Part shown: positions 49,258 to 57,303 of the stretch, one piece after another | Numbering within the stretch: the first letter of the stretch is position 1 | Layout of the letters: each line of letters starts with the position of its first letter | Assembly (NCBI RefSeq): GCF_001437355.1 | Contig: NZ_JQBM01000003.1 | Location: forward strand, 2,103 to 61,129 | Direction: 5' to 3' | Origin: Weissella viridescens | GTDB taxonomy: Bacteria > Bacillota > Bacilli > Lactobacillales > Lactobacillaceae | Length of the DNA: 59,027 nt | Translations under genes and position numbers: made by a program | Notes under the pieces: model-generated | The model's database searches: none | Told to the model about the DNA's origin: nothing | Seen by the model: only the letters and a program-made list of their open reading frames with translations

Positions 49258-50514
49258 ATGGATTTCCAAATGGATACAAATCAAGAATATGGTGCAACAA
49301 TTAAAGTCATCGGTGTCGGTGGTGGTGGTGGAAACGCTGTTAACCGCATGGTTAACGAAGGTGTAGAAGGCGTTGATTTTATCGTAGCCAACACTGACGC
49401 ACAAGCCCTCGAACGTTCTTCAGCTGAAGTGAAGATTCAGATCGGATCAAAGGCAACTCGTGGATTAGGTGCTGGTGCACGTCCTGAAGTGGGTGAAGCA
49501 GCTGCTAAAGAAAGTGAACAAGAAATTTCTGAAGCACTTGCCGGCGCTGACATGGTCTTTGTCACAGCCGGAATGGGTGGCGGAACTGGAACAGGAGCGG
49601 CGCCCGTTGTGGCCAAAATCGCTCGTGACTCAGGTGCGTTAACAATTGGTGTTGTAACACGTCCATTCTCATTTGAAGGGCCTCGCCGTGGCAAGTCCGC
49701 TGCCGAAGGTCTTGCCAATTTAAAAGAAAATGTTGATACATTAATCGTCATTTCAAACAACAACTTGTTGCAAATTGTTGACAAGAAAGCGCCAATTATG
49801 GACGCCTTCAAGATGGTTGACGATGTTTTGCTCCAAGGTGTTTCAGGTATTTCAGACTTGATTACGAAGCCTGGAATTATCAACTTGGACTTTGCTGATG
49901 TGAAGACGGCCATGGCTAACCAAGGAACTGCTTTGATGGGAATTGGAACAGCTTCTGGTGAAAACCGTGCCGCTGAAGCCACGCGCAAGGCGATCGCATC
50001 ACCATTGCTTGAAGCCAAGATTGAAGGCGCATCAAATGTCTTGCTTTCAATCAAGGGTGGTGCCGATATGTCATTGTTTGAAGCACAAGAAGCTTCAGAA
50101 ACAATTGCACAAGCGGCTGGAACCGATGTCGATATCATCTTTGGTACAACCATTGATGAAGACATGGATGGTGAAATTATTGTAACTGTGATTGCCACTG
50201 GCATCGATAAGACACAAACACCACGTCCTGAAATTAATGTGGGTGGTACAAACGCAACAAGTCCATTTGATGCAACAAGTGAACCTGTGCAACCAGCAGC
50301 TGCACCACAACGACCAGCACAACCACAGCAACCAGCTGATCCGTTTGCAAATTGGAATATGGCTAATAATAGTCAAAATGCACAACCAGCGGCCCAAGAA
50401 CCACAATCAGCGGCCCAATCGGTTGAAGCACAACCAAACCAACAACCAGCTGCAAATGAAGACGAAATCGATCGTCCAGCATTCTTTAGCTGGAACAAAC
50501 GTGACGAAAAGTAA
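49258..50514 (+). CDS. ftsZ: Cell division protein FtsZ
   Basis: A 418-residue tubulin homologue that builds the Z ring. [13 protein letters not shown], the tubulin signature [27 protein letters not shown], and the T7 region [12 protein letters not shown] are present. After about residue 320 comes a long Ala/Pro/Gln/Asn-rich linker (about 80 residues), then the conserved tail [14 protein letters not shown] that binds FtsA and SepF. AAGGAG precedes the start. Repeated CAACCA/CAACCAGCA codons give the linker DNA a simple-repeat look. Confidence 0.98.
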   Translation: MDFQMDTNQEYGATIKVIGVGGGGGNAVNRMVNEGVEGVDFIVANTDAQALERSSAEVKIQIGSKATRGLGAGARPEVGEAAAKESEQEISEALAGADMVFVTAGMGGGTGTGAAPVVAKIARDSGALTIGVVTRPFSFEGPRRGKSAAEGLANLKENVDTLIVISNNNLLQIVDKKAPIMDAFKMVDDVLLQGVSGISDLITKPGIINLDFADVKTAMANQGTALMGIGTASGENRAAEATRKAIASPLLEAKIEGASNVLLSIKGGADMSLFEAQEASETIAQAAGTDVDIIFGTTIDEDMDGEIIVTVIATGIDKTQTPRPEINVGGTNATSPFDATSEPVQPAAAPQRPAQPQQPADPFANWNMANNSQNAQPAAQEPQSAAQSVEAQPNQQPAANEDEIDRPAFFSWNKRDEK

Positions 50515-50530
50515 AAGTAGGTGATACTGA

Positions 50531-50968
50531 ATGGCATTTAATAAATTTAAAGATTTTTTCGGTGTTGACGATTATTATGAAGATGAGGTTGCTGATGAGT
50601 ATCTTGATGATGCACAACAACCAGAAGACAACACTGACAGTAAGGTGAAAACAAATCCACGTGCCAATGTCTTGAAGCTAGATGGCAAGCGTAATAGTGC
50701 GGCTAAAATTGCATTGTACGAACCACGTACATATGCAGATGCACAAACAATTGCGACGCAAATTCTTCAAGGTGAAGCGGTTATCGTTAACTTTAGTTCA
50801 ATCGATGAACGTAACCAATTGCGCGTGCTAGACTACATTGCGGGTGCAACGTTTGCTGTTGATGGGGATGTTGAACGTGTAGGAGACCAAATTTTTGTGG
50901 CAACACCACATAACTTTGAAATCTCTGGAACAATCTCACAAAACGTGGGACAACAATTAGGTAATTAA
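50531..50968 (+). CDS. sepF: Cell division protein SepF
   Basis: A 145-residue protein: N-terminal amphipathic membrane-binding helix (MAFNKFKDFFGV), acidic linker, then the SepF domain (about 55-140; EPRTYADAQTIATQILQGEAVIVNF, VLDYIAGATFAVDGDVERVGDQIFVATP). It bundles FtsZ and anchors it to the membrane. It is placed between ftsZ and the YggT gene as in most Bacillota. Confidence 0.95.
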   Translation: MAFNKFKDFFGVDDYYEDEVADEYLDDAQQPEDNTDSKVKTNPRANVLKLDGKRNSAAKIALYEPRTYADAQTIATQILQGEAVIVNFSSIDERNQLRVLDYIAGATFAVDGDVERVGDQIFVATPHNFEISGTISQNVGQQLGN

Positions 50969-50982
50969 GCAAGGAGTCAAAT

Positions 50983-51243
50983 ATGGGCACAGTCCTCATG
51001 ATTTTAGCGTATTTGCTACAAGGCCTTGAATGGATTATTGTGATTTGGGCCTTGATGAGCTGGTTTCCAGCGTTACGCGATAGTAAGTTCGGGGAGTTTA
51101 TTGCCAAAATTGCTGATTTAGTGGTCGGACCGATTCAAAGAATTGTGCCACCACTCGGAATGATTGATTTTAGTGCAATTATTGCACTGATTTTATTACA
51201 AGCAGCGCAATACGGCATTATGTCTCTTGCGCAAAGTTTGTAA
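50983..51243 (+). CDS. ylmG: YggT family membrane protein (YlmG)
   Basis: An 86-residue protein with two helices (about 3-24 and 60-82) typical of YggT/YlmG: LEWIIVIWALMSWFPALRDSKFGEF and GPIQRIVPPLGMIDFSAIIALILLQ. Function is not fixed; links to division and membrane organisation are proposed. AAGGAG lies before the start. The ylmH gene follows. Confidence 0.92.
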   Translation: MGTVLMILAYLLQGLEWIIVIWALMSWFPALRDSKFGEFIAKIADLVVGPIQRIVPPLGMIDFSAIIALILLQAAQYGIMSLAQSL

Positions 51244-51256
51244 TGTGGGGCTGGTA

Positions 51257-52054
51257 ATGACTTCAGATCTTTCACAGCATTTCCGCAGCGAGGAACAACC
51301 CTTTGTTCAACAAGTGCAAGACTGGTTAATGCAGTGTCAGGCGGAATACCGCATGGTATTAACACCGTTTTTAAACCCTCGCGAACGATTTATCGTTGAC
51401 ACATTGGTAAATCGGCTTGCGGAGGTTCAATTTGTTTCCTCGGGTATCTTTGATAATACTGAGATGCAACGTGGGTTATTTTTACCAAGTTATATGTCAG
51501 CGGATACCATCAAGACAACGGATTTTGAATTAAAACTTTTGCAGATTCAATATCCGCAAAAGTTTTTAGAAATGCGACATAGTACGATTCTCGGAAGTTT
51601 AATGCACAATGGTATCGAGCGTAAATCGGTGGGTGACATTGTGACGGATGGGAATGATAGTTGGCAGCTGGTTACTACGGATGTCGTCGCAAGGTATGTG
51701 CAAACACACATCGAACGTTTTGGTAAGGTACCCGTCAAATTTGACGAAGTGGACACTGAAATGGCCATTCAACCTAAGCTCAATTGGGAATTGGATGATA
51801 TTTTAACCAGTTCGTTGCGATTAGATACAATTATTGCGAATGCATTTAGCTTAACTCGGAGTCAAGCCAAAGAGTTAGTTGAAAATGGCCAAGTTAAATT
51901 AAATTGGGCCATTCAAAAACGTGCTGAGTTTGAGGTTGCCGCGGGTGATTTGATTTCTACACGTGGCTTCGGACGATTGCAAATATTAAGTGATAATGGG
52001 TTAACCCGTAAGGATAAACACAAGTTGTCCGTTGCAAAATTGAAAAATAGATAG
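51257..52054 (+). CDS. ylmH: RNA-binding S4-domain protein YlmH
   Basis: A 265-residue protein with an N-terminal RRM-like region and a C-terminal S4 RNA-binding domain (about 180-245; LRLDTIIANAFSLTRSQAKELVENGQVKLNW). YlmH proteins are now linked to ribosome rescue by binding stalled peptidyl-tRNA complexes. The ATG at 51257 has GGGG seven bases upstream; an upstream in-frame TTG overlaps ylmG and is less likely. It sits between ylmG and divIVA as in other Bacillota. Confidence 0.9.
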   Translation: MTSDLSQHFRSEEQPFVQQVQDWLMQCQAEYRMVLTPFLNPRERFIVDTLVNRLAEVQFVSSGIFDNTEMQRGLFLPSYMSADTIKTTDFELKLLQIQYPQKFLEMRHSTILGSLMHNGIERKSVGDIVTDGNDSWQLVTTDVVARYVQTHIERFGKVPVKFDEVDTEMAIQPKLNWELDDILTSSLRLDTIIANAFSLTRSQAKELVENGQVKLNWAIQKRAEFEVAAGDLISTRGFGRLQILSDNGLTRKDKHKLSVAKLKNR

Positions 52055-52062
52055 GAGATTTA

Positions 52063-52713
52063 ATGATGGCAGTTACACCACAAGAGATTCATTCAAAACA
52101 ATTTACCACACGTTCAAACAAGTGGTACGATAAAGCCGAAGTTATTGATTTTTTGGATCAAATTGCTGTAGGTTACGATAACTTGATGCAAGAAAACCAA
52201 GCTTTGCGGACTAAGTTAGTTGAAGCGGATTCTAATGCTACTCAAGTTGAAGAGATGAAACAATCTGTTAACTCATCAATTTTGATTGCGCAAGAAGCAG
52301 CTGATCGTTTGAAGAAGCAAACCGAAGCAGAAGCAGAAGCAACTTTGCAACAAGCAGAGACTGAAGCACAAAAGATTGTCATGGAAGCTAATGCGAAAGC
52401 AAACAATTTGCTTTCAGAAAGCCAAAGCAAGAATGATGACTTGGTTGCACACCATGACGCAATGGAAAAGGAAATGGCAGCCTTTAAGGAACGTATCAAC
52501 GGTTTGTTGCGTGCACAAATGGATCTTATGAACACTGAAGGTTGGGACGAATTCCAAAAGGAAGTTGCCGCACAACCAGTGGATACTGAAGCAGATGCAC
52601 CCGTTGTCGTTGAACAAGGGGCAAGCGCAACACCAGTTGATGATCCGGATGCTTCAATTTCCGATAGTGCGCAAACTGAAACATTTGTGGTTATGCCGGA
52701 CTTGCAATCATAA
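52063..52713 (+). CDS. divIVA: Cell division/polarity protein DivIVA
   Basis: A 216-residue coiled-coil protein. N-terminal membrane-curvature domain VTPQEIHSKQFTTRSNKWYDKAEVIDFLDQI (about 3-35), then coiled coils (about 40-150; alternating heptads with many Gln/Glu/Ala) and an acidic disordered C-terminus. It marks poles and septa. ATG at 52063 or the next codon (52066) both fit the GGAG site. It is the last gene of the cluster; the ileS transcript begins directly after. Confidence 0.93.
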   Translation: MMAVTPQEIHSKQFTTRSNKWYDKAEVIDFLDQIAVGYDNLMQENQALRTKLVEADSNATQVEEMKQSVNSSILIAQEAADRLKKQTEAEAEATLQQAETEAQKIVMEANAKANNLLSESQSKNDDLVAHHDAMEKEMAAFKERINGLLRAQMDLMNTEGWDEFQKEVAAQPVDTEADAPVVVEQGASATPVDDPDASISDSAQTETFVVMPDLQS

Positions 52714-52720
52714 AAAAAGC

Positions 52721-52749
52721 TTGAAACCAATTGCATTTTTAGGTATTAT
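52721..52749 (+). promoter_or_regulatory. Promoter of the ileS leader
   Basis: TTGAAA and TATTAT are 17 bp apart, with the transcript expected to begin near 52756. Confidence 0.7.
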
Positions 52750-52755
52750 TCTTAT

Positions 52756-52962
52756 TAAAGTTATCTAACCAAACGATATTTTGTATTCTAATCAGCGATC
52801 TAGTGCATGGTGTGAGTCTAGAGTAGTTCCGCAAAATGTTTATCAGTAGGTAAATCAATAAAGTGAATAAACGTTGAGACGATTTTTAATCGTGAAAACG
52901 GGTGGTACCACGTTACTATTAACGTCCCGGACTGAAGCAATTCAGTCTGGGATGTTTTTTTT
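52756..52962 (+). promoter_or_regulatory. Compact T-box leader of ileS, specifier ATC
   Basis: The T-box AACGGGTGGTACCACG is at 52897-52912; its TGGT fits the A73 of tRNA-Ile. Stem I can be drawn from TTATCTA (52761-52767) pairing with TAGGTAA (52847-52853) and ATTTTG (52778) with CAAAAT (52832). The 3' strand of the loop between them holds ATC-A, putting the Ile specifier at 52842-52844. The terminator is AACGTCCCGGACTGAA/TTCAGTCTGGGATGTT with a T-run (52921-52962). Only about 140 bases separate the transcript start and the T-box, so the stem II region must be short or missing. Confidence 0.88.
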
Positions 52963-52981
52963 ATTTGAAAGGAGTTCAAGC

Positions 52982-55777
52982 ATGAAAATCAAAGAGACGT
53001 TGAATCTTGGTAAGACAAAGTTCCCAATGCGTGGAAATTTGCCACAAAAAGAAGCTGAACGTGAAAACAATTGGTTTGAAAATAAAGTATATGAAAAGCG
53101 CCAACAATTAAATGAGGGTAAGCCTTCATTTATGTTGCATGATGGGCCTCCATATGCGAACGGAAATATCCACATTGGCCACGCTATGAATAAGATCTCA
53201 AAGGATATTATTGTGCGTTACAAGTCAATGAGTGGTTATTATGCACCATTCGTGCCTGGTTGGGATACACATGGTCTACCAATTGAACAACAATTAACAA
53301 AAGCCGGTAAAGATCGTAAGGCCGCTGGCCCTGTTAAGTGGCGTAAGATGGCAGCTGAATTTGCAGACAAACAAGTTAAGACGCAAATGGCTGATTTTAA
53401 GCGCCTAGGTATTTCTGCTGACTGGGATCACCCATACTTGACGAAGCAACCGCAATATGAAGCAGAGCAATTACGCGTATTTGGAAAAATGGCTAAGCGT
53501 GGTTTGATTTATCGTGGTAAAAAGCCAGTCTTTTGGTCATGGTCATCTGAATCAGCGATGGCAATGGCTGAAATCGAATATCATGATGTTACATCAACAT
53601 CTGTTTCTTTTGCAGAACGCGTAAAAGATGGTAAGGACATCCTAGATAACGATACGTACTTTATTGTTTGGACCACGACACCTTGGACCATTCCTGCTTC
53701 TGAGGCTATCGCTGTAAACCCATCATTCAAATATGATGTTGTCCAACCAGCCGGATCTGAGCGTAAATTTGTGGTAGCGGATGCCTTGCTTGGTTCAGCC
53801 GCACAAGCTTATGGTTGGGGTGATGATTATGAAGTTGTTAAAACGGTTCAAGGCAGCGACCTTGATCGTATGACAGCCCAACATCCATACATGGATCGTG
53901 AAATCTTAGTGATTAATGGTGATCACGTGACAGCAGATGCTGGAACTGGTCTTGTTCACACAGCACCTGGCTTTGGTGAAGATGATTTTGCCATTGGTCA
54001 AAAATATAATTTGCCAATCATCATGAATGTTGATGATCGAGGATACATGACGGAAGAAGCTGGACCAGACTTTGAAGGTGTTTTCTATGATGATGCGAAT
54101 GCTATTTCATTGAAGAAGCTTGAAGAAAATGATGCACTCATTAAAGCTGAAGACATTACTCACAGTTATCCATTCGATTGGCGTACCAAGAAACCAGTCA
54201 TTTTCCGTGCGGTACCGCAATGGTTTGCTTCAATCGAACCAATTCGCCAAGAAATTTTGGATAGTTTGGATGATGTTAATTTCCAACCTGAATGGGGGCA
54301 CAAGCGCCTTGCAAACATGATTCGTGATCGCGGTGATTGGGTGATTTCACGTCAACGTGTTTGGGGTGTGCCATTGCCAATCTTCTATGCTGAAGATGGG
54401 ACCGCTATTTTGGAACAATCAATTATTGATCATGTTGCTGACTTAGTTGCACAAAATGGTTCAGATGTTTGGTTTGAACGTGAAGCCAAGGAACTATTGC
54501 CAGAAGGTTATACGAATGAACATTCACCAAATGGTGAATTCACGAAGGAAACCGATATTATGGATGTTTGGTTTGATTCAGGATCATCACACACAGCTGT
54601 GATGGCACAACGTCCAGAGCTGTCATTCCCTGAAGATTTGGTTTTGGAAGGTTCAGACCAATACCGTGGCTGGTTTAATTCATCATTAATTACATCAGTA
54701 GCTATCCATGACAAGGCACCATACCGTCGCGTGATTTCACAAGGTTTCGCCTTAGATGGTAATGGGGATAAAATGTCTAAGTCAATTGGGAACACAGTTT
54801 CACCAAATGACATTACCAAGAAGATGGGGGCTGAAATTATTCGTTTGTGGGTAACTTCAGTTGATACATCCGGCGATGTCCGTGTTTCAGAGGATATTTT
54901 GAGTAAGACCTCAGAAGTTTACCGTAAGATCCGTAATACGATGCGTTATTTGCTTTCAAATACGTCAGATTACAATCCTATGGAAAATGCGGTACCATAC
55001 CGTGATTTAACACCAGTTGATCAATACTTCTTCGCACACTTCAACGAATTGGTTCGTGATATGCGCCGTGCCTATGATGAATACGATTTCCAACAAGTTT
55101 ATAAGTTGTTGATTAATTTCATCAACGTCGATTTATCTGCTTTCTATTTGGACTTCGCTAAAGATATTTTGTATGTTGAGGCGCCAAATGGGCATGCACG
55201 TCGTTCATTACAAACAGTTTTGTACCGAATCTTAGTTGATTTGGATAAGTTGATTTTGCCAATTTTGCCACACACTGCCGAAGAAATCTTTGATTACTTA
55301 CCATATGAAGCTGGTGATTATGCCTTCTTGACTGAAATGCCTGCTGTTGAAGACCTTGGTAATGTAACGCCTTTGATTACCCGTTGGACTGACTTTATGT
55401 CACTCCGTGATGCTGTGAATAAGGCTTTGGAAGTGGCCCGTGATGAAAAGTTAATTGGTAAGCCTTCAGAGGCTGCTGTGACGCTTTATCTCACTGATGA
55501 CCAACAAATGCTGGTTGATAGCTTAGGACAAGATATTCGCGTTATCTTGATGGTCTCACAACTAACGTTGGCTAATGTCGCTGATGCTGGTGATGCGCCA
55601 GAATACGATGGTTATCACATTAAGGTTGAACATGCGGCTGGTGAAGTATCACCACGTGATCGGATGTACCATCTTGACCTTGGTACTGATCCAACGTTCC
55701 CAATGTTGTCAGCCCATGAAGCTGAAATTGTTCGCGCTAACTATCCTGAAGCAGTTGTTGAAGGATTAGAGGATTAA
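52982..55777 (+). CDS. ileS: Isoleucyl-tRNA synthetase
   Basis: A 931-residue class I synthetase. HIGH is at 64-67 and KMSKS at 597-601; the editing domain includes [13 protein letters not shown] and [16 protein letters not shown]. The C-terminal zinc motif is altered: where relatives have GE-x-Cys-x2-Cys and LCARC, this protein has [10 protein letters not shown] and LSAHEAEIV, so the four cysteines are Ser890, Asp893, Ser910 and Glu913. The fold around them is retained. The ATG at 52982 follows AAAGGAG; a longer in-frame ORF into the T-box is not real. The T-box leader regulates it. Confidence 0.97.
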   Translation: MKIKETLNLGKTKFPMRGNLPQKEAERENNWFENKVYEKRQQLNEGKPSFMLHDGPPYANGNIHIGHAMNKISKDIIVRYKSMSGYYAPFVPGWDTHGLPIEQQLTKAGKDRKAAGPVKWRKMAAEFADKQVKTQMADFKRLGISADWDHPYLTKQPQYEAEQLRVFGKMAKRGLIYRGKKPVFWSWSSESAMAMAEIEYHDVTSTSVSFAERVKDGKDILDNDTYFIVWTTTPWTIPASEAIAVNPSFKYDVVQPAGSERKFVVADALLGSAAQAYGWGDDYEVVKTVQGSDLDRMTAQHPYMDREILVINGDHVTADAGTGLVHTAPGFGEDDFAIGQKYNLPIIMNVDDRGYMTEEAGPDFEGVFYDDANAISLKKLEENDALIKAEDITHSYPFDWRTKKPVIFRAVPQWFASIEPIRQEILDSLDDVNFQPEWGHKRLANMIRDRGDWVISRQRVWGVPLPIFYAEDGTAILEQSIIDHVADLVAQNGSDVWFEREAKELLPEGYTNEHSPNGEFTKETDIMDVWFDSGSSHTAVMAQRPELSFPEDLVLEGSDQYRGWFNSSLITSVAIHDKAPYRRVISQGFALDGNGDKMSKSIGNTVSPNDITKKMGAEIIRLWVTSVDTSGDVRVSEDILSKTSEVYRKIRNTMRYLLSNTSDYNPMENAVPYRDLTPVDQYFFAHFNELVRDMRRAYDEYDFQQVYKLLINFINVDLSAFYLDFAKDILYVEAPNGHARRSLQTVLYRILVDLDKLILPILPHTAEEIFDYLPYEAGDYAFLTEMPAVEDLGNVTPLITRWTDFMSLRDAVNKALEVARDEKLIGKPSEAAVTLYLTDDQQMLVDSLGQDIRVILMVSQLTLANVADAGDAPEYDGYHIKVEHAAGEVSPRDRMYHLDLGTDPTFPMLSAHEAEIVRANYPEAVVEGLED

Positions 55778-55784
55778 GAACAGC

Positions 55785-55817
55785 AAAAAACGTCTAACTT
55801 TAGTTAGACGTTTTTTT
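55785..55817 (+). terminator. Terminator after ileS
   Basis: AAAAAACGTCTAAC and GTTAGACGTTTTTT pair around a 4-base loop, with a T-run. Confidence 0.93.
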
Positions 55818-55857
55818 ATTTTCGTAAAAAAAGGCTGAGGTTTTCACTGAGAACGCT

Positions 55858-55863
55858 TATAAT
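55858..55863 (+). promoter_or_regulatory. -10 element before the histidine phosphatase gene
   Basis: TATAAT lies 37 bases before the phosphatase start. No good -35 at 17 bp. Confidence 0.45.
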
Positions 55864-55899
55864 AGGGGTATTAGAAAAATTCAGGAGTGGAGCGAACAA

Positions 55900-56562
55900 A
55901 TGACAACATTATATTTTATCCGACACGGCAAAACCGAATGGAACCAAGAAGGTCGATTCCAGGGGGCGAATGGTGATTCCCCACTCTTACCTGAATCATA
56001 TGAACAAATTAAGCAATTAGCACACCATCTTGCACCAATTCCATTTAAACATGCGTTTAGTAGTCCGATTAAGCGTGCAGTTGATACTGCTGAAGCAACA
56101 TTGGCAGCGATGCACCAAGATGTTCCGTTGACGCTATTACCAGGTCTAAAAGAATTTGGAATGGGTGTCTGGGAAGGCATGCGCTTTGAAGATGTGAAAC
56201 GTCAATATCACGATATGCATGAGGCTTACCGGCATCAGCCAGATTTATTTGATGCTGATCAAGTTCCAGGCGCAGAAAGCTTTGAACACGTGCAAGAACG
56301 ATTTGTTAATGATGTTAAAGCAACCGTTCAGCAATATGGTGGTCCAGATGTGAACTTAATCTATTTTAGTCATGGGATGGCATTAACTGCAGGGATGGGG
56401 GCGCTCTTACAAGTTCCACTATCTGATGTCCGTAAAGAAGGTGGATTGAGCAATACAAGTACATCTATTTTAGAAACTGATGACGGTGAACATTACCGTG
56501 AAGTCGTACGCAATGATGTTAGCTATTTGGGTGGTACACAAGACGAAACAAATACAGTGTAA
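55900..56562 (+). CDS. Histidine phosphatase (phosphoglycerate mutase-like) family protein
   Basis: A 220-residue protein. The catalytic RHG is at 8-10 (LYFIRHGKTEWNQEGRFQG), the conserved Arg in SSPIKRAVDTAEA and the second His in FSHGMAL. These enzymes include cofactor-dependent mutases and broad phosphatases; its 220-residue length and its context do not point to glycolysis (a true GpmA would have a longer lid), so a phosphatase is more likely. The TPR gene follows closely, so the genes are one transcript with recD2. Confidence 0.85.
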   Translation: MTTLYFIRHGKTEWNQEGRFQGANGDSPLLPESYEQIKQLAHHLAPIPFKHAFSSPIKRAVDTAEATLAAMHQDVPLTLLPGLKEFGMGVWEGMRFEDVKRQYHDMHEAYRHQPDLFDADQVPGAESFEHVQERFVNDVKATVQQYGGPDVNLIYFSHGMALTAGMGALLQVPLSDVRKEGGLSNTSTSILETDDGEHYREVVRNDVSYLGGTQDETNTV

Positions 56563-56583
56563 AACGAAAAGAGGTTGATGAAC

Positions 56584-57303
56584 ATGCAAGAACAAACAGA
56601 TCCACAAACTGAATCAGAGGAAACCGACAGTCAGCAGCAACAAGCTGATATGCAACGTTTGGTCAAAGAAATTGAAGCACATCCTGAAAATTGGCAGGCT
56701 TATGCAGATTTAATCAATGTTTTGACGGCTACCGGAAATTTTGTAGAGGCCGAAGAATTGGGGCTCAAAAGTTTGTCACTTTTTGAAGACGATGCACAAG
56801 CCAAAGCGTATTTGGCTTATAGTGTTGGAAATGTTTATTATGCAGCTGGAAGTTATGCGCAAGCCCAAAATTTCTTTCAACTTGTTCAATTACCAGAACT
56901 GGCACATGATGTCACGATGATGCAGGCGCAAGATTGGTTTGCGCAGAAAAATTACAAACAAGCCTTAGCCTTCGCCTTAACGGGGACTGAACAAGATGCA
57001 CAAGATGTGGATGCTTTCGACTTGTTAGGTAATATTTGGTTGGCTTTGGACCAATTCGATGAAGCACAAGCGGCATTTGAACGAGTTCTGGCCATTAATG
57101 GCGATGACTTTGAGGCGAACTTCGGTCGTGGCCTATTAGCACAAGTAGTGGCGATCGATGACGAAAACCAATGGTTTAGTTATGCGGAAGCACTCGATGC
57201 TACAAAGTTCAAACAAAAAACACAACAATTAAATGATTTGAGTCAGGTGATTGTTAACAAGCAACAAGGAGAACAAACTGTTGATGGCAAACCAACTGAA
57301 TGA
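56584..57303 (+). CDS. TPR repeat protein
   Basis: A 239-residue soluble protein of helical TPR repeats (about 25-225; ENWQAYADLINVLTATGNFVEAEELG, AYLAYSVGNVYYAAGSYAQAQNFF, DAFDLLGNIWLALDQFDEAQAAFERVLAI) with a Gln-rich N-terminus. Likely a scaffold; partner unknown. In many Bacillota a TPR gene precedes recD2 as it does here. AAAAGAGG supports ATG at 56584 (nine bases) or 56578 (three bases). The recD2 start lies 20 bases inside its end. Confidence 0.8.
   Translation: MQEQTDPQTESEETDSQQQQADMQRLVKEIEAHPENWQAYADLINVLTATGNFVEAEELGLKSLSLFEDDAQAKAYLAYSVGNVYYAAGSYAQAQNFFQLVQLPELAHDVTMMQAQDWFAQKNYKQALAFALTGTEQDAQDVDAFDLLGNIWLALDQFDEAQAAFERVLAINGDDFEANFGRGLLAQVVAIDDENQWFSYAEALDATKFKQKTQQLNDLSQVIVNKQQGEQTVDGKPTE

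Noticed and set aside
49437..50204. A 255-codon frame on the minus strand inside ftsZ
   Set aside because: It is the antisense shadow of a highly conserved gene, rich in Ser/Ala/Pro as expected of such shadows, with no ribosome site or family resemblance.
50281..50470. Repetitive CAACCA/GCACAA sequence near the end of ftsZ that could suggest a repeat array
   Set aside because: It encodes the Pro/Gln/Ala-rich linker of FtsZ; unit length and spacing are irregular, so it is neither CRISPR nor a tandem repeat element.
52874..52981. A 36-codon N-terminal extension of ileS
   Set aside because: It covers the T-box and terminator. The ATG at 52982 has a strong ribosome site and gives the normal IleRS start.
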